From assembly GCA_947450475.1 (NCBI GenBank), contig CANFVK010000003.1:241229-305228 (forward strand): a stretch of 64,000 nucleotides of DNA. Direction: 5' to 3'. Source of the DNA: Bacteriovoracaceae bacterium (GTDB lineage: Bacteria > Bdellovibrionota > Bacteriovoracia > Bacteriovoracales > Bacteriovoracaceae). The translations under genes and the position numbers were made by a program. Below, piece by piece: positions 44,651 to 53,703 of this stretch (its first letter is position 1; each line of letters begins with the position of its first letter). The notes under the pieces were generated by a model. It was given only the letters and a program-made list of their open reading frames with translations. It was not told the origin of the DNA and did not search any database.

Positions 44651-45469
44651 CTATTCTGATTTGAAATGAGCTTTGCGTTTTTCTTTAAAAGCATTTAGTG
44701 CTTCGAAGTGATCTTTACTCCGCTGAGTGATACCTTGAAAACTTGCAAGTGTATCTAGTGAAGAATGGAGATCTGTCAGATAAGAAATTTTCATGGCTTT
44801 TTTAGTCATCGCCTGGGCAATGGGAGCTAATGAAGCAATTTTATCAGCTAGTTTTTCAGTTTCTGCTACAAGGTCATTTTGATCAAAGAGAAAATTTAGC
44901 AATCCAAAATCGAGTGCAGATTGTCCTTGAAAAATATCAGCGGTTAAAAACATTTGCATCGCTTTTGAGTAACCGATGACTCTGCTAAGAAAAAAAGTTC
45001 CACCATCGCCTGGGACAAGTCCCATCTTGGTAAACGTTTCGCCAAATTTAGATTCTGAACTTCCAACTCTGAGGTCACACATCATGGCCAAGTCACAACC
45101 TGCCCCAATAGCCGCTCCATTAACCATGGCCAATATAGGAGTCGAAATATCTTCAATGGTACGAGGAATTTGCTGAATACCATGCATATAGCGCATCCGT
45201 AGTTCATTGCTCTCTCCTTCAAACATACCAGATTTATCTTCCATTGCCTTAATGTCGCCGCCAGCACAAAACGATTTTCCTAATCCAGTAATAACTATCA
45301 CACGAATATTTTTGTCAAAATCTGCAAATTTTAAAACGGAAACAAGGGACTCAATCATTTCAGTTGTAATGGCATTCATTTGATCTGGATTATTTAACGA
45401 AACCCAAAGTTGGTGAGAGTTTTTAACTGTCAAACTTAAATGAGCAAAATCTTTTTGGTAAAAACTCAT
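44651..45469 (-). CDS. enoyl-CoA hydratase/isomerase family protein
   Basis: The 272-residue crotonase-fold protein has the oxyanion-hole blocks GKSFCAGGDIKAM near 67-79 and NGAAIGAGCDLAMM near 117-130. The active-site loop is KFGETFTKMGLVPGDGGTFFL, with Glu at the usual first catalytic position but Asp, not Glu, in the GDGG segment. It is last in the leucine-degradation operon, 23 bp after the HMG-CoA lyase gene. A second crotonase (48376) fits methylglutaconyl-CoA hydratase better, so this one may act in beta-oxidation or on another acyl-CoA. Confidence 0.8.
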   Translation of the reverse strand: MSFYQKDFAHLSLTVKNSHQLWVSLNNPDQMNAITTEMIESLVSVLKFADFDKNIRVIVITGLGKSFCAGGDIKAMEDKSGMFEGESNELRMRYMHGIQQIPRTIEDISTPILAMVNGAAIGAGCDLAMMCDLRVGSSESKFGETFTKMGLVPGDGGTFFLSRVIGYSKAMQMFLTADIFQGQSALDFGLLNFLFDQNDLVAETEKLADKIASLAPIAQAMTKKAMKISYLTDLHSSLDTLASFQGITQRSKDHFEALNAFKEKRKAHFKSE

Positions 45470-45492
45470 AAAAACTCCACTAAAGAATTAAA

Positions 45493-46413
45493 TTATTTTT
45501 TGGCCGCCACGTAAGCGGTATGACTTTTAGAGAGACTTATATTGCCCAATTTTGCTAAAATTAATTCTGAAGCGTAAATGAGTTTGTCTAGATCTACTCC
45601 AGTTTTAATTCCCATTGATTCAAACAGATATACTAAGTCCTCAGTTGCCACATTGCCAGAAGCACCAACGGCATAGGGACAACCCCCTAAACCACCAGCT
45701 GAAGAATCAAATGAACCAATACCAAGCTCTAAAGAAGTAAGTACATTGGCGATTGCCATACCTCGAGTATCATGAAAATGCATTGAGAAAAAATCTAATG
45801 GAAAATCAACTGATAAAAATTCAATCACTTCTTGAACTTGTTTTGGATTAGCAATGCCAATAGTATCTCCCAACGAGATTTCATAGACTCCTAGTTCTTT
45901 TAGTCTTAAAGCAATGCGCTTGAGCTCAGTAAGGCTTGTCTTTCCTTCATAGGGACAACCAAAAACAGTCGAAATATATCCACGAGTTCGAATATGCTGA
46001 GTTTTGGCCACAGATAAAACTTCTTCGATTTTTAAAAGTGATTCATCAATAGTTGAATTAATATTTTTTTTATTAAACGAATTTGAAGTTGAAGTAAAAA
46101 CGGCTATGTCTTTAACTCCATGAACCAGGGCTTCTTTCATGCCTATTAAGTTTGGAACTAAAGATATAAGATGAGTATTCTTTAGGCTTGGCTCGGCAAT
46201 GAGTCGATCAAATAATTGAGCACTATCTTGCATTTGAGGTATTTTTTCAGCGCGAACAAAGCTTGAAGCTTCTATTTCTTTCAAGCCAGCAGCTGCTAAA
46301 TTTTTGATAAAGTTAAATTTATCTTCAAGGTTAATAATGGTTTTTTCGTTTTGTAAACCATCTCGAGGACCAACCTCTACTAAGCGAATACTTTGAGGCA
46401 AATGCTTTAACAT
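45493..46413 (-). CDS. mvaB: hydroxymethylglutaryl-CoA lyase
   Basis: This enzyme cleaves HMG-CoA to acetoacetate and acetyl-CoA, the last step of leucine degradation. The 306-residue DRE-TIM metallolyase has VEVGPRDGLQNE at 12-23 (catalytic Arg and metal Asp), HFHDTRG near 210-216 (metal His residues) and the diagnostic GGLGGCPYA loop with the catalytic Cys near 244. The start overlaps the biotin carrier stop by 7 bp. Its products feed the CoA-transferase and the TCA genes elsewhere in the window. Confidence 0.93.
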   Translation of the reverse strand: MLKHLPQSIRLVEVGPRDGLQNEKTIINLEDKFNFIKNLAAAGLKEIEASSFVRAEKIPQMQDSAQLFDRLIAEPSLKNTHLISLVPNLIGMKEALVHGVKDIAVFTSTSNSFNKKNINSTIDESLLKIEEVLSVAKTQHIRTRGYISTVFGCPYEGKTSLTELKRIALRLKELGVYEISLGDTIGIANPKQVQEVIEFLSVDFPLDFFSMHFHDTRGMAIANVLTSLELGIGSFDSSAGGLGGCPYAVGASGNVATEDLVYLFESMGIKTGVDLDKLIYASELILAKLGNISLSKSHTAYVAAKK

Positions 46414-46877
46414 AATTTAATGAGCTCCACTCCTCCGGCCACTTGATCACCTTCTTTGTACAAAATGGCTTCAATTTTTCCTTCCTTAGAAGATTTTATT
46501 GTATGCTCCATTTTCATTGCCTCCATAACCAACAGTGGGGAACCGATTGATATGGTATCTCCAACTTTCACAAATATTTTAAGAATCTTTCCAGGCATGG
46601 GAGATTTCATTTGCCCAAGATCGGGACCTCGAGTTTTACTTCGACTTCTCATCGGAGCTTCAATAATAAACTCTCGCCCATCAACTACATAATGCTTGTC
46701 AGCCAGGATAATTGGTCGATTTTTTCCTTTTAGATTTAGCACCATCTTGCCCTGATTGGCTCCACCAAGACTCACTGAATACTCCTCTCCATTGAAATTA
46801 AAAAGGACAAAACTTGGATTTTCTTCGATAACATCTACATCGATAATTTCATTATCTAAAACAAATTGTTTTTTCAT
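46407..46877 (-). CDS. biotin carboxyl carrier chain of methylcrotonyl-CoA carboxylase (separate BT fragment + biotinyl domain)
   Basis: The 156-residue chain ends in a biotinyl domain with the site EAMKM (biotin on K122), preceded by PMPGKI. The first 85 residues resemble the last part of the BT domain that connects the biotin carboxylase and carrier in MCC alpha chains. It begins as TAATG on the stop of the biotin carboxylase gene. Summed with that gene (500 + 156) it gives the length of a normal one-piece MCC alpha chain. So this is a split alpha chain rather than an AccB of fatty-acid synthesis. Overlaps on both sides indicate translational coupling. Confidence 0.82.
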   Translation of the reverse strand: MKKQFVLDNEIIDVDVIEENPSFVLFNFNGEEYSVSLGGANQGKMVLNLKGKNRPIILADKHYVVDGREFIIEAPMRSRSKTRGPDLGQMKSPMPGKILKIFVKVGDTISIGSPLLVMEAMKMEHTIKSSKEGKIEAILYKEGDQVAGGVELIKLC

Positions 46878-48379
46878 TATATATTCCTAAATCCAGACAG
46901 TGCGGCCCATACATCTGTTTTATTGTTTATCGAAACATCTTCATTTGAAGATTTTTTTTGACTAAATAGAAACGCTGCAATGGCTAAAGCCTTAGCTTCT
47001 TTTGACTTTTCTTGAGGCCTTAATTTATTTTCATAAGTTTTAACAAAATGAGTATAAGTTTTTCCTTCTAAATATTCAGGTAAAGTAAGAATGCGTTTTA
47101 AATAATCTCGATTGGTTTGAACTCCTAAAAAAAGGACTTCATCTAAGGCGAGTGCCAGACTTTTAGCTGCAACATTTCTATTTTCTCCCCAGGCTATCAG
47201 CTTAGCCAGCATAGGATCAAATGAAATACTTACTTCATTTCCATCAACATATCCACAATCTAGTCTAGTGTGGAGCACAGAAGTCTCTCCGATTGATTTA
47301 ATGATACCAGTACTAGGTAAAAAATTATTATCCGGATCTTCTGCATACAACCGAACTTCAATTGCGTGACCATTTTGTTTTAAATCTTCTTGTTTAAAGG
47401 GAAGTTTATCACCTTGGGCCACAAGGATTTGAAGTTTTACTAAATCAAGTCCAATAACCATTTCAGTAACGGGATGTTCAACTTGAAGACGGGTATTCAT
47501 TTCTAAAAAATAAAATGAACCATCGGTATCGAGAATTAATTCAATAGTACCTGCACCCCGGTAATTGATTCCTCTCGTAATTGCTATTGCAGCAGCAGTC
47601 ATTTTTTCTCGAAGTTCGGCATTAACTGATGGGCTTGGTGATTCTTCAACTATTTTCTGATAACGCCGCTGGATAGAGCACTCACGTTCAAATAAATGAA
47701 AATGCTGGCCATGGGTATCACTCATGACTTGAATTTCAATGTGACGAGGACTTGTGATATATTTTTCTAATAAGACCGTATCATCACCAAAAGCATTTAG
47801 GGATTCGCGCTTAGCCGCTTCAAGTGCCGATTGAAATTCCGACTCTTGCTCGACAATTCTCATACCTTTTCCACCGCCACCGGCAGAAGCTTTTATCAAT
47901 AAAGGATAGCCTATCTTTGTTGCTTCATTTTTCAAGTTAGACAATTCTTGATTGTCGCCATGATAGCCAGGAATAGAAGGTACTCCCAATTCTTGTATTT
48001 TAATTTTTGAGGTTTTTTTATCACCCATCAATTCTATGGACAACGAATCAGGTCCTATAAAAATGAGACCATTACTTTCTACTTTTTTGGCGAAAATTGC
48101 TTTTTCAGAGAGAAAGCCATAACCGGGATGGATGGCATCGGCTTGGGCTTTTTTAGCAATGGTAATCAATTTGTCTTGATTGAGGTAAGTTTCGCTTAAG
48201 GGTCCAGAACCAAGACAATAGGATTCATCGCCAGCAAGTGAGTGGGGTAGATTTTTTTCTTCATCAGTATAAATGGTAACTGTTTTAATACCCATTTCTT
48301 TACAAGTTTTGATAATTCTTAGAGCTATTTCACCCCGATTAGCGATAAATATTTTTTTTATTTGTTTCATATTTGTCAT
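46877..48379 (-). CDS. biotin carboxylase chain of methylcrotonyl-CoA carboxylase (split alpha subunit)
   Basis: The 500-residue protein has the AccC fold: FIANRGEIALRI near the N-terminus, the ATP-grasp glycine loop ASAGGGGKGMR, the block EKYI...HIEIQVMSD and the catalytic EMNTRLQVEHPVTE. It is about 50 residues longer than AccC, the extra being a C-terminal tail that would begin the BT region in a one-piece MCC alpha. The ATG at 48379 overlaps the previous stop as ATGA; a TTG two codons upstream is less likely. Its gene neighbours identify the substrate pathway as leucine degradation. Confidence 0.85.
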   Translation of the reverse strand: MTNMKQIKKIFIANRGEIALRIIKTCKEMGIKTVTIYTDEEKNLPHSLAGDESYCLGSGPLSETYLNQDKLITIAKKAQADAIHPGYGFLSEKAIFAKKVESNGLIFIGPDSLSIELMGDKKTSKIKIQELGVPSIPGYHGDNQELSNLKNEATKIGYPLLIKASAGGGGKGMRIVEQESEFQSALEAAKRESLNAFGDDTVLLEKYITSPRHIEIQVMSDTHGQHFHLFERECSIQRRYQKIVEESPSPSVNAELREKMTAAAIAITRGINYRGAGTIELILDTDGSFYFLEMNTRLQVEHPVTEMVIGLDLVKLQILVAQGDKLPFKQEDLKQNGHAIEVRLYAEDPDNNFLPSTGIIKSIGETSVLHTRLDCGYVDGNEVSISFDPMLAKLIAWGENRNVAAKSLALALDEVLFLGVQTNRDYLKRILTLPEYLEGKTYTHFVKTYENKLRPQEKSKEAKALAIAAFLFSQKKSSNEDVSINNKTDVWAALSGFRNI

Positions 48380-49152
48380 AACCAATTCGCCTTTCGTTTT
48401 TCAAGTAATGAATTCATTCCCTCTTGTCCCTCCGAACTATTGCGTAACTGAGCAATTAATTCACAGGTGAATTGACGAGCATTTTCTGGTGATTTTTTTT
48501 CAACAACTGTAGCAATAAGTTTCTTAGCAAACTTAGTAGCTGAAGGAGCAGCAAGAAGAAACTCATTTATAAGAACGTCTAAATCCTCATCAACTTTATC
48601 AAATGAACTTATTTGGTGAACAAGACCGATCGCTAATGCCTTTTGAGCATTAAAGCGCGATCCACTAATAAAACTAGCACGAGCGTGACTTTCACCTATC
48701 TTGGCAATGACAAACGGAGATATGACTGCAGGCACCAGCCCCAAACGCACCTCCGTAAATCCAATGGAAACTGTATCAAGTGCGATTACATAATCACAAC
48801 AAGCAAGTAAACCGGCACCACCACCTAGAGCGGAACCATTAACTTTGGCAATAACCGGCTTGGCAAAACGATTAATGACCGAAAATAATTGTGCTAACTG
48901 CTGTGAGTCTTTGACATTTTCTTCAAATGAATAGTTTTTCATTCGCTTCATCCAATTGAGGTCAGCTCCAGCACAAAATGATTTCCCCTCGCCAGTCAAA
49001 ACAACTAAACGAATAGAATCATCTATGTCTAATTGATTAAAACAAGAGATAAGTTCAAGAATAAGCTCATCATTAAAGGCATTGTGCAATTCAGGACGGT
49101 TTAACGTCACGGTTGCAACTCCTCTATGATCTTTTTGTAATTTATAAAGCAT
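48376..49152 (-). CDS. liuC: methylglutaconyl-CoA hydratase (crotonase family)
   Basis: The 258-residue protein has crotonase blocks GKSFCAGADLNWMKRM near 69-84 and NGSALGGGAGLLACCDYVIA near 104-123, then FTEVRLGLVPAVISPFV. ADLNWM and LVPAVISPFV are characteristic of LiuC/AUH-type hydratases rather than FadB-like ones. It would hydrate 3-methylglutaconyl-CoA to HMG-CoA, between the carboxylase and the lyase encoded on each side. It lies 25 bp after the carboxyltransferase gene and has ATGA coupling to the biotin carboxylase. Confidence 0.87.
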   Translation of the reverse strand: MLYKLQKDHRGVATVTLNRPELHNAFNDELILELISCFNQLDIDDSIRLVVLTGEGKSFCAGADLNWMKRMKNYSFEENVKDSQQLAQLFSVINRFAKPVIAKVNGSALGGGAGLLACCDYVIALDTVSIGFTEVRLGLVPAVISPFVIAKIGESHARASFISGSRFNAQKALAIGLVHQISSFDKVDEDLDVLINEFLLAAPSATKFAKKLIATVVEKKSPENARQFTCELIAQLRNSSEGQEGMNSLLEKRKANWL

Positions 49153-49177
49153 ATGTTCTCTATCCTAATTTTTTTTA

Positions 49178-50803
49178 CTACATTCTAAAGACACCAAACT
49201 TACTTTCACCTATTTCTTTATTGAGCGAAGTTGCAATCGCTAGCCCTAAAAGATCGCGAGTATCAGCAGGATCAATAACTCCGTCATCCCACAATCTTGC
49301 CGTTGAATAGTATGGACTGCCCTCAATTTCATATTTATCCAAGATTGGTTTTTCAAATGCCGCAACTTCATCAGCATTCATTTCACTCTTACCAGAAGCT
49401 AATAAACCCTGATTTTTGACAGTAGATAAAACCTTTGCTGCCTGTTCACCACCCATGACAGAAATGCGCGAATTGGGCCAAGTCCACAGAAAGCGTGGAG
49501 AATAGGCCCGTCCACACATACCGTAATTGCCTGCCCCAAATGATCCACCAATAATGACAGTGAATTTTGGAACCTGAACAGTAGAAACTGCAGTTACCAT
49601 CTTAGCACCATGTTTGGCGATACCTTCATTTTCATACTGTCGTCCAACCATAAATCCAGTGATATTTTGAAGAAACAATAAAGGGATTTTTCGCTGACCA
49701 CAAAGCTCGATAAAATGTGCACCTTTTTGAGCACTTTCAGAAAAAAGAATTCCATTATTGGCAACTATACCAATGCTTTGACCGTGAATGCGGGCAAAAC
49801 CCGTAACAAGAGTATGACCGTAACGCTCTTTGAATTCATGAAATTCACTTCCATCGACTAAGCGAGAAATAATTTCTCTAACATCAAATGGTTTTCGCGT
49901 ATCCATGGGGATAATGCCATATATATCTTCGGCAGGATAAAGAGGTTTTTTTACTGCTTTTGTTTCTGACCGCAACCCTTGAAGTTTGCCTGGAGATTTA
50001 AAATTTAAATTTTCTACAATATTACGAGTTATCATAAAAGCTTCTTCTTCATCGTTGGCAAAATGGTCACTGACACCACTAATTCTGGTGTGAACATCAG
50101 CACCACCTAAATTCTCTGCACTGACTTCTTCTCCTGTTGCAGCTTTTACTAAAGGTGGACCTCCAAGAAAAATAGTTCCATTATTCTTTACTATAACCGT
50201 TTCATCACTCATCGCAGGTACGTATGCTCCCCCTGCGGTACAAGAACCCAATACAACTGCAATCTGAGGGATAGCCCTAGAAGACATTTGAGCTTGATTA
50301 TAAAAAATTCTACCAAAATGATCTTTGTCCGGAAAAACTTCATCTTGCTTAGGCAAAAAAGCTCCGCCGCTGTCCACCAAATAAATGCAAGGTAAATGAT
50401 TTTCCAAGGCAATTTCTTGCGCCCGAAGATGCTTTTTTACAGTCATCGGAAAATAAGTTCCTCCTTTGACGGTAGCATCGTTGGCCACAAATAAGCACTC
50501 AATTCCATGAACTCTTCCAATGCCAGTGACTATACCTGCGGAGGGAACATCATCTTCATAAAGTTTGTAGGCTGCCAGACTCGATAGCTCGATAAAGGCA
50601 GAACCTTCATCTAATATTTTTTCAATACGTTCTCTCGCAAGAAATTTACCACGAGAATGATGACGTTTGACTGAGTCCACTCCTCCACTTTCTTTAACAG
50701 CTTTTAATTTTAAACGAAGTTCGGCTAAAAGTGCGAGGTGATAAGCTTTATTGTTTTTGAAATCAGAAGAGTTGATGTCAATATGTGACTCAATTATATC
50801 CAT
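49178..50803 (-). CDS. mccB: methylcrotonyl-CoA carboxylase beta subunit (carboxyltransferase)
   Basis: The 541-residue length matches MCC beta (about 535-540). Family blocks include the CT N-half signature [50 protein letters not shown], and in the C-half [23 protein letters not shown]. The last is more like MCC than propionyl-CoA carboxylase or AccDA. It carboxylates 3-methylcrotonyl-CoA with the biotin chains encoded downstream. It is the first gene of the leucine operon, with AGAGGA at its ribosome site. Isovaleryl-CoA dehydrogenase, usual in such operons, is missing here. Confidence 0.92.
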   Translation of the reverse strand: MDIIESHIDINSSDFKNNKAYHLALLAELRLKLKAVKESGGVDSVKRHHSRGKFLARERIEKILDEGSAFIELSSLAAYKLYEDDVPSAGIVTGIGRVHGIECLFVANDATVKGGTYFPMTVKKHLRAQEIALENHLPCIYLVDSGGAFLPKQDEVFPDKDHFGRIFYNQAQMSSRAIPQIAVVLGSCTAGGAYVPAMSDETVIVKNNGTIFLGGPPLVKAATGEEVSAENLGGADVHTRISGVSDHFANDEEEAFMITRNIVENLNFKSPGKLQGLRSETKAVKKPLYPAEDIYGIIPMDTRKPFDVREIISRLVDGSEFHEFKERYGHTLVTGFARIHGQSIGIVANNGILFSESAQKGAHFIELCGQRKIPLLFLQNITGFMVGRQYENEGIAKHGAKMVTAVSTVQVPKFTVIIGGSFGAGNYGMCGRAYSPRFLWTWPNSRISVMGGEQAAKVLSTVKNQGLLASGKSEMNADEVAAFEKPILDKYEIEGSPYYSTARLWDDGVIDPADTRDLLGLAIATSLNKEIGESKFGVFRM

Positions 50804-50857
50804 GGAATCCTCTTAAACAAACAAGTGTTAATTTGCCTTATTAGTTTAAGAATTTTA

Positions 50858-50895
50858 AAGCCTAGTAGCAAGTCATTTGGCGTTGATCTAGGCTT
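50858..50895 (-). terminator. inverted repeat at the end of the large exported gene, possible terminator
   Basis: AAGCCTAG and CTAGGCTT are perfect 8-bp arms around a 22-nt loop. The distal arm overlaps the stop codon at 50894-50896, and on the minus strand the repeat is followed by TAAAATTCTT. The loop is long and the T tract is poor, so an operator for the leucine operon, which starts 55 bp downstream, is an alternative. Confidence 0.35.
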
Positions 50896-53488
50896 ATTTT
50901 GTAACGAAGATATCTGTAGTAATCTTTTTAAGTTTCAAATACTCAGCACGCTCTCGTTTTAATTTTTCTTCCTGATCATGTAACAAATCGGCTTTGGATT
51001 CTATTGGCGCCACGACTTTAGTCTTTTTTTGCTCAGTTACAGCGTATTTTCCTTCACCGACCTTGCCTTTTATGATTTTTTCATACATGGGCTTACCAGA
51101 ATCATCGACCAATACTTTACCATTTTTTATCAAAGGTATGATTTCTTTTACCATACCTCCTTCTTCAATTAAAAAGGGCGCCCCATTACTTTCTTTAATT
51201 TTGTCGTAAATTGTTTCTGCCACTTTTTCAGTTGTTAATCCATCTACCTTTGTTAAAACTAACGCAGATTTAGAGTTTGCTGAGGCCGAATTTGATCCTC
51301 CAGAAGCAGAAGATGAAACACGCCCAGCTCCGGCAGCCGACTCAATACTTGCCCCGGATGTCATTGCTGAATTGCTTACATTTGAAGCTTGCTTAGAGTC
51401 ATTATTGGGGTTGTTATTATTGTTATATTTGTCATAATTTTGGTTGTTATTTGTCCAATTATTAAAAGGTACTGACGGCTCAACTTTATTTTGCATTGCA
51501 GAGGCATTATTATTGGATGCATTCGATTTTTCGTTTTTCAAATTACTTATTTGGGTTTTCAAATCAGCGATGGTTTTATTTTCTTCATCCATCTTTTTTT
51601 GATTTTCAATATCTAAATCTGCTGCTTTTTTATCAGCTTTCATTTTTTCAATATTATTTTCAGCATCACTAAGCTTTTGAGTCAATTCAGAAACTTTTTC
51701 AGACAACGAACTTGAAGCCTTATCCTCTATTTTAGGACTACTTACAGCAGCATTATCAATAACATTATTGACAGCATCGGGAGTTATAAAAGTAGTTGAT
51801 GGTTTAATAATGCCGGGAATGTTATTGGCATTAGTTGATGAGCTATTTGAAGCAGAATTTTCATTAGCTGTTTTTGCTAAATCTTCAGATACTGTGCTAG
51901 CATAGTCATTTCTATCACTGGCCGAACTAATAGCTATATCTTTATCAGATTGATTTTTACTACTTTGATTAGTGATGTTACTAGTTCCAAAAGAGCTGTC
52001 ATAGCTCATTATACTAGTTTTAACATTTGAAGAGCTTATCTTGATATTACCTTTTTCAAATTCTTTTGTTGTTTCAGCTTCTTCTTCAATTTCTTTAGTC
52101 TTGGTGCCATCCTCACACCCAGTACTTTCAGAAGAAAACATAAAAGTGGTCGCATCGACTTTCTTATTTGTGTCATAAAAAGAAAAATTATTATAATTTG
52201 GGTCAGTAACCCCAAGAGCTCTACATCGCTGAGCTTCTAGAACAATTCCAAAATCGCTGGAATCTTTGTAACCGCTATTATATGAAATGGAATAGCCCTC
52301 ATGGTTTGGGTAAGTGCTTTTTAGAAAATCAGCAATATTTTTAGCATCTTTAAGACCGCAAAGTTTTTTATTATTTTTAATTTCTGTCGCTTCATTGCAA
52401 ATAGCGACTAAGCTTTTTTGATTGGGACAAAACTTATTTAAGGTTTGTTCAGCAATTTCTTTACGAGTATTCTCAAGAAACGCCTTAGCTCTTTCTAAAG
52501 TTAAGTCTTTTAAATTGCAAAACTCCAAAAACTGTGACGAGACTTCATGATTATGAAGATCTATCCACTTAATGGTATTAGCAAAAACTGGATCAAGTTT
52601 ATTGTCTCGTTTAAACTCTCTGAGTTTTGCTATTAAATTTTTTTGTTTATCGGCAGGACTATCTTTTGAAATTAAAATATTCGCCAATGTTTCAATCATT
52701 GCCGTGTCATTTGCCAGAACATTGGTTATATCATCATCAGTTTTTTCTTTAAAAAAAGAATTAATTAAACTCTGGGGATTTTTATCATCAAGTTTGAAGT
52801 TTTTGGCATAATCTTTAAAATCTTTTGAAGAATTATTGCTTGAACTATAGCAAGAATCATTATTTTTACAATTTTCCTGAATTTTACTAAAAGCCTTTTC
52901 TACAATTGACATGTCACAAGATTTTTTCAACTCCTCTTTATTGGCACTGTCAAAATTGAAGGGCGAAGGACAGGCATCTGAAAATTTCGCTCCATATTTT
53001 TTTTCTGCAAACTTTCTAAGTTTTTCGATATTCTCTAATCTGCTAATTGTCGATTCTAATTTGTATGCTGCGACTTCCTCCGAGATAAGACTAGGAATGG
53101 ACATTGGCCCAAGAAAATTATTAGCTTTCTTAGAACTGGCGCATTGCTCATACATATTGCAATAGTTTTTTGAAAATCTTTCTTCTTTAGTAGTTCTTAC
53201 TCCCGAACATTGAAGTATAGAAACTGCATCGATAGATTCGTGAGCAGTTTGACTAAACCCTCCAAGCGATATTGGTTCGAAATTCGCATGGCAATCTGGA
53301 GATGCATAATGAATTCCTAAAGATATAGGTTTCAAATATGAATTGCTGTCAAAATTATATTTTTGTAAAAGCGGGGAACTCAAAGTTCGGGGAGTCTTTA
53401 ATCCCAAGAAATTAATATCATCGGCCGAGGCGGGTGCATTGGCCACCACATAAGTTAAAGCAAAAATAATAAATGTTATCTTTTTCAT
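50894..53488 (-). CDS. large exported low-complexity protein, 864 residues
   Basis: A signal peptide (about 1-22, ending PASA) leads into a Cys-containing helical half (to about 450, with about 16 Cys), then a Ser/Asn-rich disordered half. The second half includes a coiled coil near 600-660, an Asn-rich stretch near 680-705 and a Gly/Ser/Ala patch. A small folded, charged C-terminal domain (about 750-864) closes the protein. I recognise no family. The layout recalls the 1009-residue protein at 26298 in size, export and Cys-plus-helix composition, but I see no clear alignment. The ATG has AGAGG at a good distance. Confidence 0.68.
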   Translation of the reverse strand: MKKITFIIFALTYVVANAPASADDINFLGLKTPRTLSSPLLQKYNFDSNSYLKPISLGIHYASPDCHANFEPISLGGFSQTAHESIDAVSILQCSGVRTTKEERFSKNYCNMYEQCASSKKANNFLGPMSIPSLISEEVAAYKLESTISRLENIEKLRKFAEKKYGAKFSDACPSPFNFDSANKEELKKSCDMSIVEKAFSKIQENCKNNDSCYSSSNNSSKDFKDYAKNFKLDDKNPQSLINSFFKEKTDDDITNVLANDTAMIETLANILISKDSPADKQKNLIAKLREFKRDNKLDPVFANTIKWIDLHNHEVSSQFLEFCNLKDLTLERAKAFLENTRKEIAEQTLNKFCPNQKSLVAICNEATEIKNNKKLCGLKDAKNIADFLKSTYPNHEGYSISYNSGYKDSSDFGIVLEAQRCRALGVTDPNYNNFSFYDTNKKVDATTFMFSSESTGCEDGTKTKEIEEEAETTKEFEKGNIKISSSNVKTSIMSYDSSFGTSNITNQSSKNQSDKDIAISSASDRNDYASTVSEDLAKTANENSASNSSSTNANNIPGIIKPSTTFITPDAVNNVIDNAAVSSPKIEDKASSSLSEKVSELTQKLSDAENNIEKMKADKKAADLDIENQKKMDEENKTIADLKTQISNLKNEKSNASNNNASAMQNKVEPSVPFNNWTNNNQNYDKYNNNNNPNNDSKQASNVSNSAMTSGASIESAAGAGRVSSSASGGSNSASANSKSALVLTKVDGLTTEKVAETIYDKIKESNGAPFLIEEGGMVKEIIPLIKNGKVLVDDSGKPMYEKIIKGKVGEGKYAVTEQKKTKVVAPIESKADLLHDQEEKLKRERAEYLKLKKITTDIFVTK

Positions 53489-53618
53489 GGATCGACCTCT
53501 TATTAAACTATCTTATCGTTATTCAAAAGACATACTTGAGGAAAAAGCGATGTTTTAGAATCATATTCGACATTTAAGGTGCTTAGCCAAACAAGCCTTT
53601 AAAACTCAACATTTTAAT

Positions 53619-53636
53619 TGCCAAATTTTTTTGGCA
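53619..53636. promoter_or_regulatory. perfect palindrome upstream of acs, candidate operator
   Basis: TGCCAAA-TTTT-TTTGGCA has 7-bp perfect arms. It lies between the divergent acs and the large exported gene, 32 bp before a TATAAT (53669-53674) that could be the acs -10. The placement, near -45 to -65 relative to that promoter, suits an activator or repressor site. Confidence 0.38.
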
Positions 53637-53668
53637 CACTTTTTAAATTCTATTAAACTGAAAGAAAT

Positions 53669-53674
53669 TATAAT
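53669..53674 (+). promoter_or_regulatory. candidate -10 box of acs
   Basis: A perfect TATAAT lies 29 bp before the ATG, which itself has AAGG 9 bases upstream. No -35 match exists at 17 bp, consistent with activator-dependent transcription. Confidence 0.4.
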
Positions 53675-53703
53675 TCTCACTCACTACACCAAGGTTAATT
53701 GCC

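Noticed and set aside
46407..46877. AccB of fatty-acid synthesis
   Set aside because: Its neighbours are all leucine degradation genes, and its N-terminal part resembles the MCC alpha BT region instead of an AccB linker.
53632..53650. Sigma-54-like TTGGCAC upstream of acs
   Set aside because: The -12 GC element is missing (TAAA instead of TTGCA), and the TTGGCA is explained by the palindrome.
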